Origin: RGIG1681 sp017467625
Lineage (GTDB): Bacteria; Bacillota; Clostridia; Christensenellales; UBA1242
Reading direction: 5' to 3'
DNA length: 64,000 nucleotides
Assembly: GCA_017467625.1 (NCBI GenBank)
Contig: JAFUSN010000004.1
Location: forward strand, 310,001-374,000
Below the pieces are notes generated by a model, which did no database searches, was not told where the DNA came from, and saw only the letters and a program-made list of their open reading frames with translations. A program made the translations under genes and the position numbers. Shown piece by piece: positions 16,579 to 27,200 of this stretch (position 1 is the stretch's first letter; each line of letters starts with the position of its first letter).

Positions 16579-16610
16579 TTTCATATAAATTTATATTCGC
16601 TTTTTCAAGT

Positions 16611-16625
16611 AAAACCTAAGTTGAA
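16611..16625 (+). repeat. Direct repeat, right copy (candidate attR of the restriction island)
   Basis: AAAACCTAAGTTGAA, identical to 11843-11857. The distance between copies is about 4.77 kb and includes every island gene. Confidence 0.55.
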
Positions 16626-16643
16626 AGTCAGCTTGGGTTTTTT
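16611..16643 (+). terminator. Terminator at the right border of the island
   Basis: Arms AAACCTAAG and CTTGGGTTT with an inner TGA/TCA pairing, then a T run. The left arm and part of the loop are the direct repeat. Confidence 0.8.
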
Positions 16644-16704
16644 GTTTGTGTTTTGCATTTGGTTTATATTATAATAAAATTATAGAAATAAGAGGGGCAA
16701 AATT

Positions 16705-17037
16705 ATGAACAAAGAATATATTGGGAAGATTGTTAAAGTTGTTATGGACAGGCCACTTGGCTCAAAACATCCAAAGCATGGGTTCATTTATCCAGTGAAT
16801 TATGGTTACATTCCAAATACGGTGTCAGGTGATGGTGAAGAACTTGATGCTTATGTTCTTGGTGAACATGAACCACTAAATGAATTTACCGGAAAGGTGG
16901 TTGCAATTATTCATAGAACGAATGATAATGATGATAAACTTATTGTTATGAAAGATGGAAAAAATTACAGCGATGAACAAATTAGAGCATTGACTGAGTT
17001 TCAAGAACAATGGTTTGAGTCTGTCATATTAAGATGA
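16705..17037 (+). CDS. Short inorganic pyrophosphatase family protein
   Basis: A 110-aa protein of the soluble family I pyrophosphatase fold. It keeps the motif MDRPLGSKHPKHG, the VNYGYIP strand and the GDGEELDAYVLG block with the Asp/Glu metal ligands. It is much shorter than E. coli Ppa (176 aa); short forms like this are widespread in Firmicutes and usually annotated as pyrophosphatase, though activity has rarely been shown. Ribosome site GAGGGG; promoter TATAAT-like at about 16667-16675. It lies just outside the island. Confidence 0.82.
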   Translation: MNKEYIGKIVKVVMDRPLGSKHPKHGFIYPVNYGYIPNTVSGDGEELDAYVLGEHEPLNEFTGKVVAIIHRTNDNDDKLIVMKDGKNYSDEQIRALTEFQEQWFESVILR

Positions 17038-17145
17038 TTCTTTATTTTTGAAGATTAAGTTTAATTTGGATTTTCTGCAAAATTAGTTAAAATATAAATA
17101 AATTTTAATGGATTTTTTGCTATTTTTCAGTAATTTTTTTAATTT

Positions 17146-17180
17146 AAGCGCTTGAAATTGTTTCAAGTGCTTTTATTTTT
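17146..17180 (+). terminator. Rho-independent terminator
   Basis: Stem AAGCGCTTGAAA / TTTCAAGTGCTT with loop TTG and a T run. The rest of this 275-base gap is A+T-rich and contains only the glgB promoter. Confidence 0.88.
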
Positions 17181-17268
17181 GTAATTTTTTGGTGTAGTTT
17201 ACACAATTATTAAATTTTAAAAAAATATAAAAAAATAAATAAAAAATTTTAAAAAATAATCTAAATTT

Positions 17269-17297
17269 TTGACTAACAAAGTGTAATTTGATAAAAT
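17269..17297 (+). promoter_or_regulatory. glgB promoter
   Basis: TTGACT, 17 bases, TAAAAT. Predicted start near 17304, leaving a leader of about nine bases that consists mainly of the TTGGAGG ribosome site. Confidence 0.7.
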
Positions 17298-17312
17298 GAT
17301 GTTGGAGGCGTT

Positions 17313-19334
17313 ATGGGAAGATTTTCTGACTTTGATAGCTATTTATTTCATGAAGGCACCAATTATGAAGCCTATAAGAAACTAGGTGCACACATTGTTG
17401 AAGAAAATGGTGTTATTGGAACAAACTTTGCTGTTTGGGCACCATCTGCTAAATATGTTGCACTCATCACTGCACCAACTGGTTGGGAAACAGAAATTCC
17501 AATGGAAAGATCAAATGGTGGCGTTTGGGAAAAGTTTTTGGCTTGTGTTGGCAGTGGCGATGCATATCGCTATGTGATTGTGGGTGCAGATGGAGTTAAA
17601 AGATATAAATCTGACCCATATTCGTTTAGAATGGAGTTGCGCCCTGATAACGCATCAATTGTGTTTGATTTAAACTCATATGAGTGGGGAGACTCAGAAT
17701 ATCAATCAAGGAGAGACAACAAATTTGTTGTTCAGCGCCCAATGTCAACTTATGAAGTTCACCTTGGTTCGTGGAAAAGAAATTGGTCTGCCAATGGTTT
17801 TTTAAACTACCGAGAACTTGCAGATCAACTTGCTGAATATGTTACATATATGGGCTACACTCATGTTGAACTTATGGGAATTTGCGAATATCCATTTGAT
17901 GGCTCTTGGGGCTATCAAGTAACTGGGTATTTTGCGCCAACAAGTAGGTATGGTGATCCAAATGATTTTCGCTATTTGGTTGATAAACTTCATCAAAGTG
18001 GAGTGGGTGTAATTTTAGACTGGGTTCCAGCGCACTTTCCAAAAGATAGTTTTTGTTTAGAAAAATTTGATGGAACACCCCTTTATGAACCTGCTGATCC
18101 ACTTCGCGCGGAATATCCAGAATGGGGAACCTATGCTTTTGACCATGGAAAGCCTGAGGTTAGGTCGTTTTTAATTTCAAGTGCGTTTTATTGGATAAAT
18201 GAATTCCATGTTGATGCACTTCGAGTTGATGCTGTTGCTGCAATGATTTATGCAAGTTTCAGCCGTGCAGAATGGCGTCCAAATATGTTTGGAGGAAACA
18301 TAAACCTTGAAAGCCGAGATTTTTTGTGTCAACTTAATCATGAAGTAATTGAAAAAACGACAGGCTATCTCATTGCAGAAGATTCTTCAATGGAGTGGGG
18401 AATCACTTCACCAACTTATGATGGCGGTTATGGTTTTATGTTTAAGTGGAGCATGGGCTGGATGAATGATGTTTTGCGCTACATTGGAAAGGATCCAATT
18501 TATAGGCAACATCACCACTATGAAATGACACACTGTGCAGACTATGCGTTTTTGGAAAATTATATTTTAAGCATTTCGCATGATGAAGTTGTTCATTTAA
18601 AACACTCACTTGCCGAAAAGGCGCCAGGAAGCATTATGGATAGGCTTGGTGGTCTTAAAACTTTTTATACCTACATGTATACATTTCCTGGCAAAAAGCT
18701 TTTGTTTATGGGTCAAGAATTTGCAATGGACAGAGAGTGGTCAGAAAACCGTGAAATTGATTGGTACTTATGTGATGAGTTTGGCCATAGAGATGTTATG
18801 GAATCAGTTAGAAGGTTAAACTATGTTTATAAAACTCATCCAACTTTATATTCAGATTCAAGAAATCCAACAATTTTTCAATGGGTGAACGCAAAAGACT
18901 ATACACGAAACATATTCGCTTACATTCGCCGAAATCCATGGACATATGATGATGCGGTGCTTGTGGTTTGCAACTTTTCACCAATGCAATATGATGGATA
19001 CACATGTGGTTGCCCGATGGGTGGAAAATATAAAAGGATTTTCAGCACTTATGACACTCTTCCAAATGGTGGAGGGCCAAGGGTTCCAGAAGAAGGCCCT
19101 GAAATTTGTTCTTATGAAGGGGAGTGCGATGGATATTCTCATCACATTGCTTATAATCTTCGCCCATTTGAGTCAATGATTTTGGAATTTCCAAAGTCAA
19201 AAGAAAGTTTTCAGCTTAAACAAATTCAAGCGGAACCTGCTCAAGAAGTTCAAGCGAAATCTGTTCAAGAAAAGCCAACAACAAAAAAACCAGCAACTCG
19301 TAAAAAAAGAGCGGCTTTGAAAAAGAAAAATTAA
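17313..19334 (+). CDS. glgB: 1,4-alpha-glucan branching enzyme
   Basis: A 673-aa GH13 enzyme. An N-terminal CBM48 domain (about residues 20-115) precedes the catalytic barrel. The nucleophile is Asp306 in DALRVDAVAAMI, the acid/base Glu356 in LIAEDSS, and the transition-state Asp is in SHDEVVH. The C-terminal beta domain runs to about residue 630. It forms alpha-1,6 branches in glycogen. Unusual are the last about 40 residues, an Ala/Gln/Lys-rich tail (EKPTTKKPATRKKRAALKKK) not part of the enzyme. No other glycogen genes are adjacent. Confidence 0.96.
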   Translation: MGRFSDFDSYLFHEGTNYEAYKKLGAHIVEENGVIGTNFAVWAPSAKYVALITAPTGWETEIPMERSNGGVWEKFLACVGSGDAYRYVIVGADGVKRYKSDPYSFRMELRPDNASIVFDLNSYEWGDSEYQSRRDNKFVVQRPMSTYEVHLGSWKRNWSANGFLNYRELADQLAEYVTYMGYTHVELMGICEYPFDGSWGYQVTGYFAPTSRYGDPNDFRYLVDKLHQSGVGVILDWVPAHFPKDSFCLEKFDGTPLYEPADPLRAEYPEWGTYAFDHGKPEVRSFLISSAFYWINEFHVDALRVDAVAAMIYASFSRAEWRPNMFGGNINLESRDFLCQLNHEVIEKTTGYLIAEDSSMEWGITSPTYDGGYGFMFKWSMGWMNDVLRYIGKDPIYRQHHHYEMTHCADYAFLENYILSISHDEVVHLKHSLAEKAPGSIMDRLGGLKTFYTYMYTFPGKKLLFMGQEFAMDREWSENREIDWYLCDEFGHRDVMESVRRLNYVYKTHPTLYSDSRNPTIFQWVNAKDYTRNIFAYIRRNPWTYDDAVLVVCNFSPMQYDGYTCGCPMGGKYKRIFSTYDTLPNGGGPRVPEEGPEICSYEGECDGYSHHIAYNLRPFESMILEFPKSKESFQLKQIQAEPAQEVQAKSVQEKPTTKKPATRKKRAALKKKN

Positions 19335-19352
19335 AATAAAAGGAGAAAATTT

Positions 19353-19778
19353 ATGTCAAAAAAATTTGGAATAATTTCAACAATAATTTCATGTGTTGCA
19401 ATTGCACTTTCAATTGTTGCAATAGTTTTTGTTTCAGTTAAATTTAATAACAGCAAAAACTATAACACTCAATATATTTTGTATTTAGGAACAAATGACA
19501 AAGATACAAACCTTCCAGTGTTTACAGAAGACGTTGCAAAACAAAAAGCAGAGGAAGTTCTTATTGATAAATTTGGTGGCTACACAATTCAAGAAGCACA
19601 TGGTGGTTGGAAAGATGATGGCACAACCTATCAAGAATATACCATTGTAATTTATTTAAGCGACACAACACTTGACAAAGTTCATGATGCAGCAGATAAA
19701 CTTATTGAAGTGTTTAACCAAAGTTCAATTTTAATTGAAGCAAATCAAACTGTAACAGAATTTTACGCTGGAAAATAA
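19353..19778 (+). CDS. Membrane-anchored small protein, DUF3574-like
   Basis: A 141-aa protein with one N-terminal transmembrane helix (about residues 8-30) and an extracellular alpha/beta domain. The pattern YILYLGTND, FGGYTIQEAHGGWKDDG, then EYTIVIYLSDTT and a final strand resembles DUF3574/PII-like folds. It follows glgB after 18 bases with GGAG, so it is probably co-transcribed. Function unknown. Confidence 0.6.
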   Translation: MSKKFGIISTIISCVAIALSIVAIVFVSVKFNNSKNYNTQYILYLGTNDKDTNLPVFTEDVAKQKAEEVLIDKFGGYTIQEAHGGWKDDGTTYQEYTIVIYLSDTTLDKVHDAADKLIEVFNQSSILIEANQTVTEFYAGK

Positions 19779-19780
19779 CG

Positions 19781-19810
19781 AAATTGTCACCAACAGGGTG
19801 GCAATTTTTA
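19781..19810 (+). terminator. Rho-independent terminator
   Basis: Stem AAATTGTCACC / GGTGGCAATTT with one wobble, then T residues. Ends the glgB unit. Confidence 0.85.
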
Positions 19811-19921
19811 TTTTATTTTAAAATAAAAAGGTCAAATATGGTCATTTTTATTTCATTTGCTTGAAATCTGTTTAATTTAATTGTTATAATGACCTTGTAA
19901 AAAATATTAAGGGGAAGAAAA

Positions 19922-21250
19922 GTGAAAAGAAAGTTTTTGTTTTGTCTTGTTGCAATAATTTGTTGTTTCGTTAGTTTTGGACTTGTTGCCTGTGGAAACA
20001 ACCAAGATCAAAAAGAGCCAGAAGTTTTATATTCGGTGCGTTTTTTTGATTATGATGGAACGCAACTTGGTGTGCCAACAAGCGAAAGTGATCCAACAAT
20101 GATTTACACTCAAAAAGTGAAACATGGTCAGTCAGCAACGGCTCCAGTTGTTCATGAACGTGAAGGTTATGAATTTAGGGGTTGGAGCAAAGATTACACA
20201 AATATCACAACCAATATAGATATCTATGCGCAATACACGCAGGTTTTTGAAGTGCGTTTTTTAGATGGTGAAACCATTTATGCAACAGCGTATGTTAGAT
20301 ATGGTCAAAATGCTGAAGTTCCAGCAACAAATCCATCAAGGTTTGGTTTTAGATTTGATCACTGGGAAGGAAATTACACAAATGTTACTGCAGACACAAT
20401 TGTGACGGCTGTTTTTGTTAAGCAATTCCAAGTTAAATTTGTTGATTATGACGGAACTGTGATTTCAATTCAAGATGTTGATATAAATTCAAGTGCAGCA
20501 GCTCCAGTTGTTCCAACAAGAGATGGATATGCTTTTGATCATTGGGATACGGACTTTTTAAGTGTAACTGAAGACTTGGTTGTTACAGCAGTTTATAGAG
20601 ATTACTTTGTGGTTAATTTTGTTGATTACAACCAAACAGTTTTAAAAACTGAAAAGGTTGTTTATGGGGCTGACGCAACAGCTCCCGATATGACAAGTCA
20701 GGGAATTTATGTTGATTTCAATTCAACAATAAAGCAGGGTTATCAATTTAAAGAGTGGAATGGAGAATACACTCATGTTGATAAAGATTTAACAATAAAA
20801 GCGGTTTATGAAGCCGTTAAAACTCCAATTGTTTATGTTAAATCTGAAACAATCAAAAATGGTTCTTCACAATTTGTTAATGTAAGTGTTTATATTGTTT
20901 CTGGTGAGGAGTTTGCAGGGCTTGATTTAGATTTGACTTATGACACAGAACTTCAACTTGATGAAAAAAATATTTCGGTTAAAGGCATTTTTAACACACA
21001 AAATCGATATAGCATAAATTTAAATACAACCAGCAGAGAAGTTGAGTTTTCTTGGGTTTATTCAAGCATTGATGGGTGCTCACTTGAAAACAACTACTCA
21101 AAAGTTTTGGAATTAGAATTTGAAGTTGATGATTTCATTTCAACTGGAAGCCACGCTGTTAATGTTTTGAGTTCATCAAATTATGTTCAAAACGGAATTA
21201 AACTCACGCCATTAATTATTTCAGGCGCAGTTGTTGTTGAGGAGGTGTAA
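19922..21250 (+). CDS. Lipoprotein with InlB-type repeats and a cohesin-like domain
   Basis: A 442-aa protein with GTG start (AAGGGGAAG upstream; promoter TTGAAA-18-TATAAT at 19861-19890). A lipoprotein signal ends in LVAC at about residue 22. Four InlB B-type repeats follow (about residues 35-110, 110-165, 165-225, 225-300), each with the GYxFxxW turn and a final VxAxY strand. Residues about 303-442 form a cohesin-like beta sandwich: VKSETIKNGSSQFVNVSVYI opening, the FAGLDLDLTYD strand and the VLELEFEVDD segment. It thus presents a cohesin at the cell surface. The next gene encodes a dockerin, and its ribosome site lies in this gene's end. Confidence 0.85.
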   Translation: MKRKFLFCLVAIICCFVSFGLVACGNNQDQKEPEVLYSVRFFDYDGTQLGVPTSESDPTMIYTQKVKHGQSATAPVVHEREGYEFRGWSKDYTNITTNIDIYAQYTQVFEVRFLDGETIYATAYVRYGQNAEVPATNPSRFGFRFDHWEGNYTNVTADTIVTAVFVKQFQVKFVDYDGTVISIQDVDINSSAAAPVVPTRDGYAFDHWDTDFLSVTEDLVVTAVYRDYFVVNFVDYNQTVLKTEKVVYGADATAPDMTSQGIYVDFNSTIKQGYQFKEWNGEYTHVDKDLTIKAVYEAVKTPIVYVKSETIKNGSSQFVNVSVYIVSGEEFAGLDLDLTYDTELQLDEKNISVKGIFNTQNRYSINLNTTSREVEFSWVYSSIDGCSLENNYSKVLELEFEVDDFISTGSHAVNVLSSSNYVQNGIKLTPLIISGAVVVEEV

Positions 21251-21251
21251 T

Positions 21252-24200
21252 ATGAAAGGAACAAAAACAAAGAAATTTCTCTTTTTAATGTTCAGCTTAA
21301 TTTTATCTGTATTCATGCTTACATTCACTGTAACATCATCTGTTAAAACTCTTTCATTTGTTTATGCCGCACCACCACTTGAAGATGAAATTAATGAAAT
21401 TGGCGATATTGGAATAAATAATAACAATGATCATGGTGACAACAATATTCAAATTGTAAATAACGAAGAAAATCAAAATGCAAATGCAAATGAAGCCGCA
21501 AATAACATTCAAAATCAACCAGAAGCGGCTGATGGAAAAACTAGATGGCAAAAAGCAGATGCAGCAACTAGAAGGGCTGCAATTGAATCTGGAATTAAAG
21601 CAGCATCTGAACTTAACGATTTAATCATTGATATGGTTAAAAACAAAGGTGCAACAGACTATCCAAAATTTCTTATCAGCATAGCAAAAAATACAGCGGC
21701 GATGGCTGCAACAATTTATTTTGGAAACCCAGCAGCGGGAACGGCCGTCACCACAGGGGTTGATTCAATTTTGAAATGGTTCCACCTTGGTGAAAGTTCC
21801 CAAACAGAACTTCAGATGATGGAATCAAGGCTTAACGATCGCTTTGATGAAGTTTTAGACAGAATTGACACAGTTAAAGATGATATTCAAAAATTGTCAG
21901 CGCAAATTTCTGAAGAAATTGACACTGTTTTAAACAAAATTGATGAGTCATTTGAAGCTTATTATGCAAAAACTCAAGTAACTGACTTCATATATTCAAC
22001 CTCGGGAAATTTCAGTTACAACATGCTTAGGGATTACCTATACAGCACAACCAATTATTCGCTTTATTACAATGTTGTTGATGCAATAATCAATAAAAAA
22101 AGTGATGCAGAAATTGAAACACAGTATAACAATTTATATTATGCATTGATGCATTATGATTTAGCATCAGGAGTTAAATCAAATATTGATAGATTCACTG
22201 AATACTATATTGCAAGCAGCACAAGGCAATCAATTTGTCACTATTACTATGAGTATTTAAGTTCAAATCAAAGCTACATTGATTCAAATGCATCAGTTCT
22301 TGCCGCAGATTTTGCAGCGCAAGTTTATTATGATTATGCATACACATTAAATGTTATTCGCATGATAAATGCTTATCAAATTTCACAAATCTATTTAAAT
22401 AATAGCGAGTTAAGTGTAGAAGAAATTAGAGAAGCTAAATATTATTATGGCACTGGTGAAAACGATTTTGTTACAATAAATTATTTGGAAAATATTTTGT
22501 CTGTTGATTTAGAAAATAAGGCAAAAGATGCATACAATCAAATGCTCAAAGATGTTGAAGATGTTTTGGGACTCAGTGATTCATTTTTTGTTGAAGAAGC
22601 CGATGGCAGACAAAGATATGTAACTGAAAATAAGCTTGGAACATTTGGAAATGTTATTGAAGGTGAAACAGTTTATTTAAATCAAGTTATTGCGCAGTTC
22701 TGCAACCGTTTTGCGCTTGATGCCACACTTTTTAAATATGAATTTAAACAAGGTGAAACACTTTTAGTTGATGATAAATCTTTGGGATATTACAAAGTTA
22801 ATACAACCGAGCCATTTACCGGAAGTGTTTATTATGATGGAACCCTTGTTTATTCAATTCCATTCAAAGTTAATAATAATGAAAATTATCTTGGTGGAAA
22901 GGGAACTAAAACTGATCCATTTGTAATTGCTTCAGTTGCGCAGTATAAACTTATGCTTCGTGAAAATAAGAGTGATTACTGTTATTTGCTTATCAAAGAT
23001 ATTGATTTTAAAAAAGAAGCAGTTTCGTCAGTTGCCTCAACAAGAGAGCCATATATGGGTGTTTTTGATGGTGGTGGTCACAAACTTATAAACATAAAAG
23101 TAAGTTATGGATCTGAAAATCAAACTTCAATTTTTGGTGCAATTGGTGGAAGCGGGGTTGTTAAATATTTAGAAGTTGATGGCGCAGACATTTCCGAAAG
23201 CGGTGAAAACAACGCAAAGTCATTATCTGTTGGAATTATTGCTGCTGTGAATAATGGAACAATTTATTCTACATTTGTAACAGATTCAAGCGTTTCTGCT
23301 TCAAGAGATTCAAATGAAAAACATTCAAACCTAAACAAGGCAATATACATGTATGTTGGTGGAATTGCTGGTGAAAACAATGGTAATATTTCAAACTGCA
23401 AAGTTGAAAATACGTCTGTTAAAGGCAATTCTGTTAGGTTTTATCAAACAGACAAAGATTCATACAATCAAAACAGTGTTTATGTTGGTGGTATTGTTGG
23501 ATCAAACCATGGTCAAATTCAAAACTGTTATGTTTCATCAAATGTAAAACCTTCAGCATCAGCAAAAAGCGAAATGAATGAAGGATTATCATTTAGATAT
23601 CCATACATAAATGTTTATGCTGGTGGAGTTGCTGGTCTTGCCTCATCACTTAAAACAATTAAAAATGTTTACAGCAGCGTGGCAAGTGAAAATTTAACTA
23701 CTTCATATGACTATAAAAACCGCAATTGGTCTGGTGGTTCTTTTGGAAATCACTGTGAAAGCAAAAAACATACATATATTCCAAACAAATCAGAAGCCGA
23801 TTTAAATGCAATTAAAGGAACTAATGCTGATGCATATAAAATTGCAAATGTTGCAAGAACCATTAAATTTAGTTTCAGCACAGAAAAAGATGCTGAACTT
23901 GATTGTTCAAAAGATTTAGTTTATGTTGGAACTGACAAAAGCTTTAGACTTGAAAATTTAAAACTTTCACTTGTAATGGACAAAAATGGTGAAGAAATTG
24001 AAGAAAAATCGTGTCTTTCAGTTATTGGTGTCTATGGATTTGATTCATACAATCCAGACAAACAAAACAATGTTGTTAGAAATGTGATGCTGAAAATTTA
24101 TGACAGTTTAAACAATTCAGTTTACACTTTGAAAACTGGCTATTATGTAAAAAAGAATTCAATTTATAAATTATCACTTCCAAGTGAAACCACATATAAA

Positions 24201-27200
24201 TTTGAACTTGGTTCAACAATAACAGGTGATGTTTTTGATGATCTTAAAATAAATACAGTAAATGCACACTATCACGATGGAACAATTGAAAATGTTGCAA
24301 GTGGTGCTGTGTTTAGTTTAGACACAACAGATAGCGTTGGAGCAGCAGTTGGAAGGGTTACATACAACAATCTTTCATGTGATGTTGAATGTTTTGTGGA
24401 ATGCACAGATCCACTAGTTGATGGAAAAGTTGTTGTAACAAAATATATTTTATCAGCAAACAAACTCACTTGCACTGTAATTGGATATAGAACAAGAGTT
24501 TGTGAAAGATGCGGAAAAACTGAAATTGAAGACTTTATAAGAGTGTTTAACACAGTTATTGCAAACGCAAAGGCAACTTCATGTTCTGAACCAGGATACA
24601 CTGGTGACATTTGCATTGCTGCTGATGGGGAGGTTTTCGCAGAACAAGTTGTTATTGAAAGAGGAAAATCAATTGCAATAATTGATCATAATTTTGATTA
24701 CAGCTCGGTTAATGTTGATAATTATCGTGATGAACACTATCACTATTGCGTTGATTGTCATCATCAAGAGCCACATATGTTTAGAACAATTGAAAACAAC
24801 AATGAACTTATTTTAGAGTGCGTTACATGTGGCTACACAACAAAAATTGAATCTGTTTCAAGAGAACAGATTGAAAAACTTCCAAGGGTTGTTGTTTCAA
24901 ATTCTTATGCAATTAGCTCCAGCAGAGAAATTAAGGTGTTTATTGATTTACATGCAAGCACAGGCATAACTGCTGCAAACTTTTCAGTTAATTATGATCC
25001 GGCTTTATCACTTGTTTCTTATGAGCTTGGAAACATTTTAAATAGTTCAGACACAATTGATGCATTTAAAGTATATGAAGACCATATTAATGTAACCTTG
25101 GCTCAAAAGGGAACAGATTACAGCACAGATGGAACAATTTTAATTTTGGTGTTTAAACTTCCAAATAATGCTGTAAACACAAATAAATTTAAAGTTGAAG
25201 TCACAAATAAAGATCAAAAGGATAAATTTACTGACAAAAATGGGAATAAAACAGATTTTGTTGCATATTCTGGTGGAATTATAATGGTTTCACATTTACC
25301 AGGAGATGTTAACGGTGATGAAATTGTTGACCTTGTTGATGCAGTAATAATTTCAAATTATGTTGTTCTTGACTATAATGATCAGTTAGAATTTGTTAGA
25401 AATATGTCTTCAAGAAACCCAAATTTCAATATTTTTTATGGTGATGTTAACCTTGATGGAAGCATTGATATTTCTGACATTGTGCAACTTTTAAGATACA
25501 CAACTGGTGGATATGAAACTACTTTTGTTTCAAATATTTTTGAAGTTGAACTTAATTTAGATGACGGAACAACAAATCAACAATCAATTTTGGTTAGATA
25601 TGATGGTGGTGAGTCAAAATTTGGAGATATGCAACCACTTCCAGAACTCACAAAGCCAGGATACAAATTTGTTGGTTGGTTCACAGGTTTTGGTGGAACT
25701 GGCAAACAAATTACAAACGATACAAAAGTGTTCTATAACAAAGATCAATACAAGCAAACACTTTATGCACACTTCATTCCAAACACAATCACCTTTAACG
25801 CAAATGGTGGAACGGGTTCAAAACCAAGTTTAAATTATTTGTCAGCTATTGACTTGTCAAATAGCTACAATGAATACATTTCATATATAACAAAAGAAGC
25901 ACAGGTTTATTTTGACACAAACGGAATTGGAACAAACTCAGTCAGTCTTTTAACCTACACCTTTTTAGGTTGGGCAACAGATCCTAATGGTCCAGTTATT
26001 TATTATGAAAATGACACATCAATTGATTTAGCAAAGAGCGGATATGATGGCGTTGGAAATCTTGTTTTATATGCTGTGTGGAGCGAAGAATATGTTGACC
26101 CATATAAAGCTGAAGTTGTTGGCTACACATTCCTTGGTTGGACTGGCGTAAACAAAAATGAAGTTATTTGGGACGGAGAAACTCCACTTAAAGTTGATTC
26201 AAACATAACGCTTTATGCAAAATGGAGAAAGAATAGTTTTTCATTCACTTATAATTCCGGAACTGGTGATTCACACACAGAATTGATTGTTCGTGACATA
26301 AATAATTATGATTCAAAATTATGGAAAAATGAATATGTGAGAACAGGTTATCATTTCAGAGGGTGGTCGCTTGTTGAAATGGCAGTTGTGGTTGATTTTA
26401 ATGATGAACATGTTTTGACTGAAGAAAACTTGGAATACGTTATGAACTTTATTGATAATTATGGAAAAGTTAACCTCTATGCCGTTTGGGAAGGATATAC
26501 CTATTATATTGAATTTAGTGGAAACTCAACTGAAGTTTCAGGAACCATGGATGGTATTACTGTTAAATATGGTGAAGAATTCAGGTTGCCAGCTCACACA
26601 TTCACATCAATTCCTGCTCACAAACACTTGGCTGGTTGGTCAGTTTATGGAGGCGAAAATAATTCGGTAAAATATGCTGATCAAGCATTTGTTTCAAACA
26701 TAACAACTGTTGAAAATGAAACAATCATGCTTTATGCGGTTTGGGAATATGACACATATCGAGTTAATTATGTAATGAGCGGATATTTACTTGCAAGTGA
26801 CGTAGTTCCATATAATTCAAGTTACACAATGCGAACCAAATTTAGTCAATATGGTGAAAATTATGAAGCTGCAAGGTATGTAAATGAAGACTTTAACGAG
26901 GTTGGCAAAACCTTTGAGCATTGGACAACTGAGAGAACTTTATCAATTGAAGTTCAACTTATTTATTATAACACTGACAACAGATTTGATTTAGTTGTAA
27001 ATTCCTCTGGAAAAGGCGTTATAACCGGATATAATGGGCCAACAAATGGAGTTTTGTTAATTCCAAGCTACATTCAACAAACAAGAGAAGATTCAGTGTT
27101 CTATGAAGTTGAAACAATTGAGACAAAAGCGTTCGCATCAGAAGGAAGGGCAACAAGATTGCACTTTGATGCTCTCGTAATTGCAACTAGTGTGAGAAAC

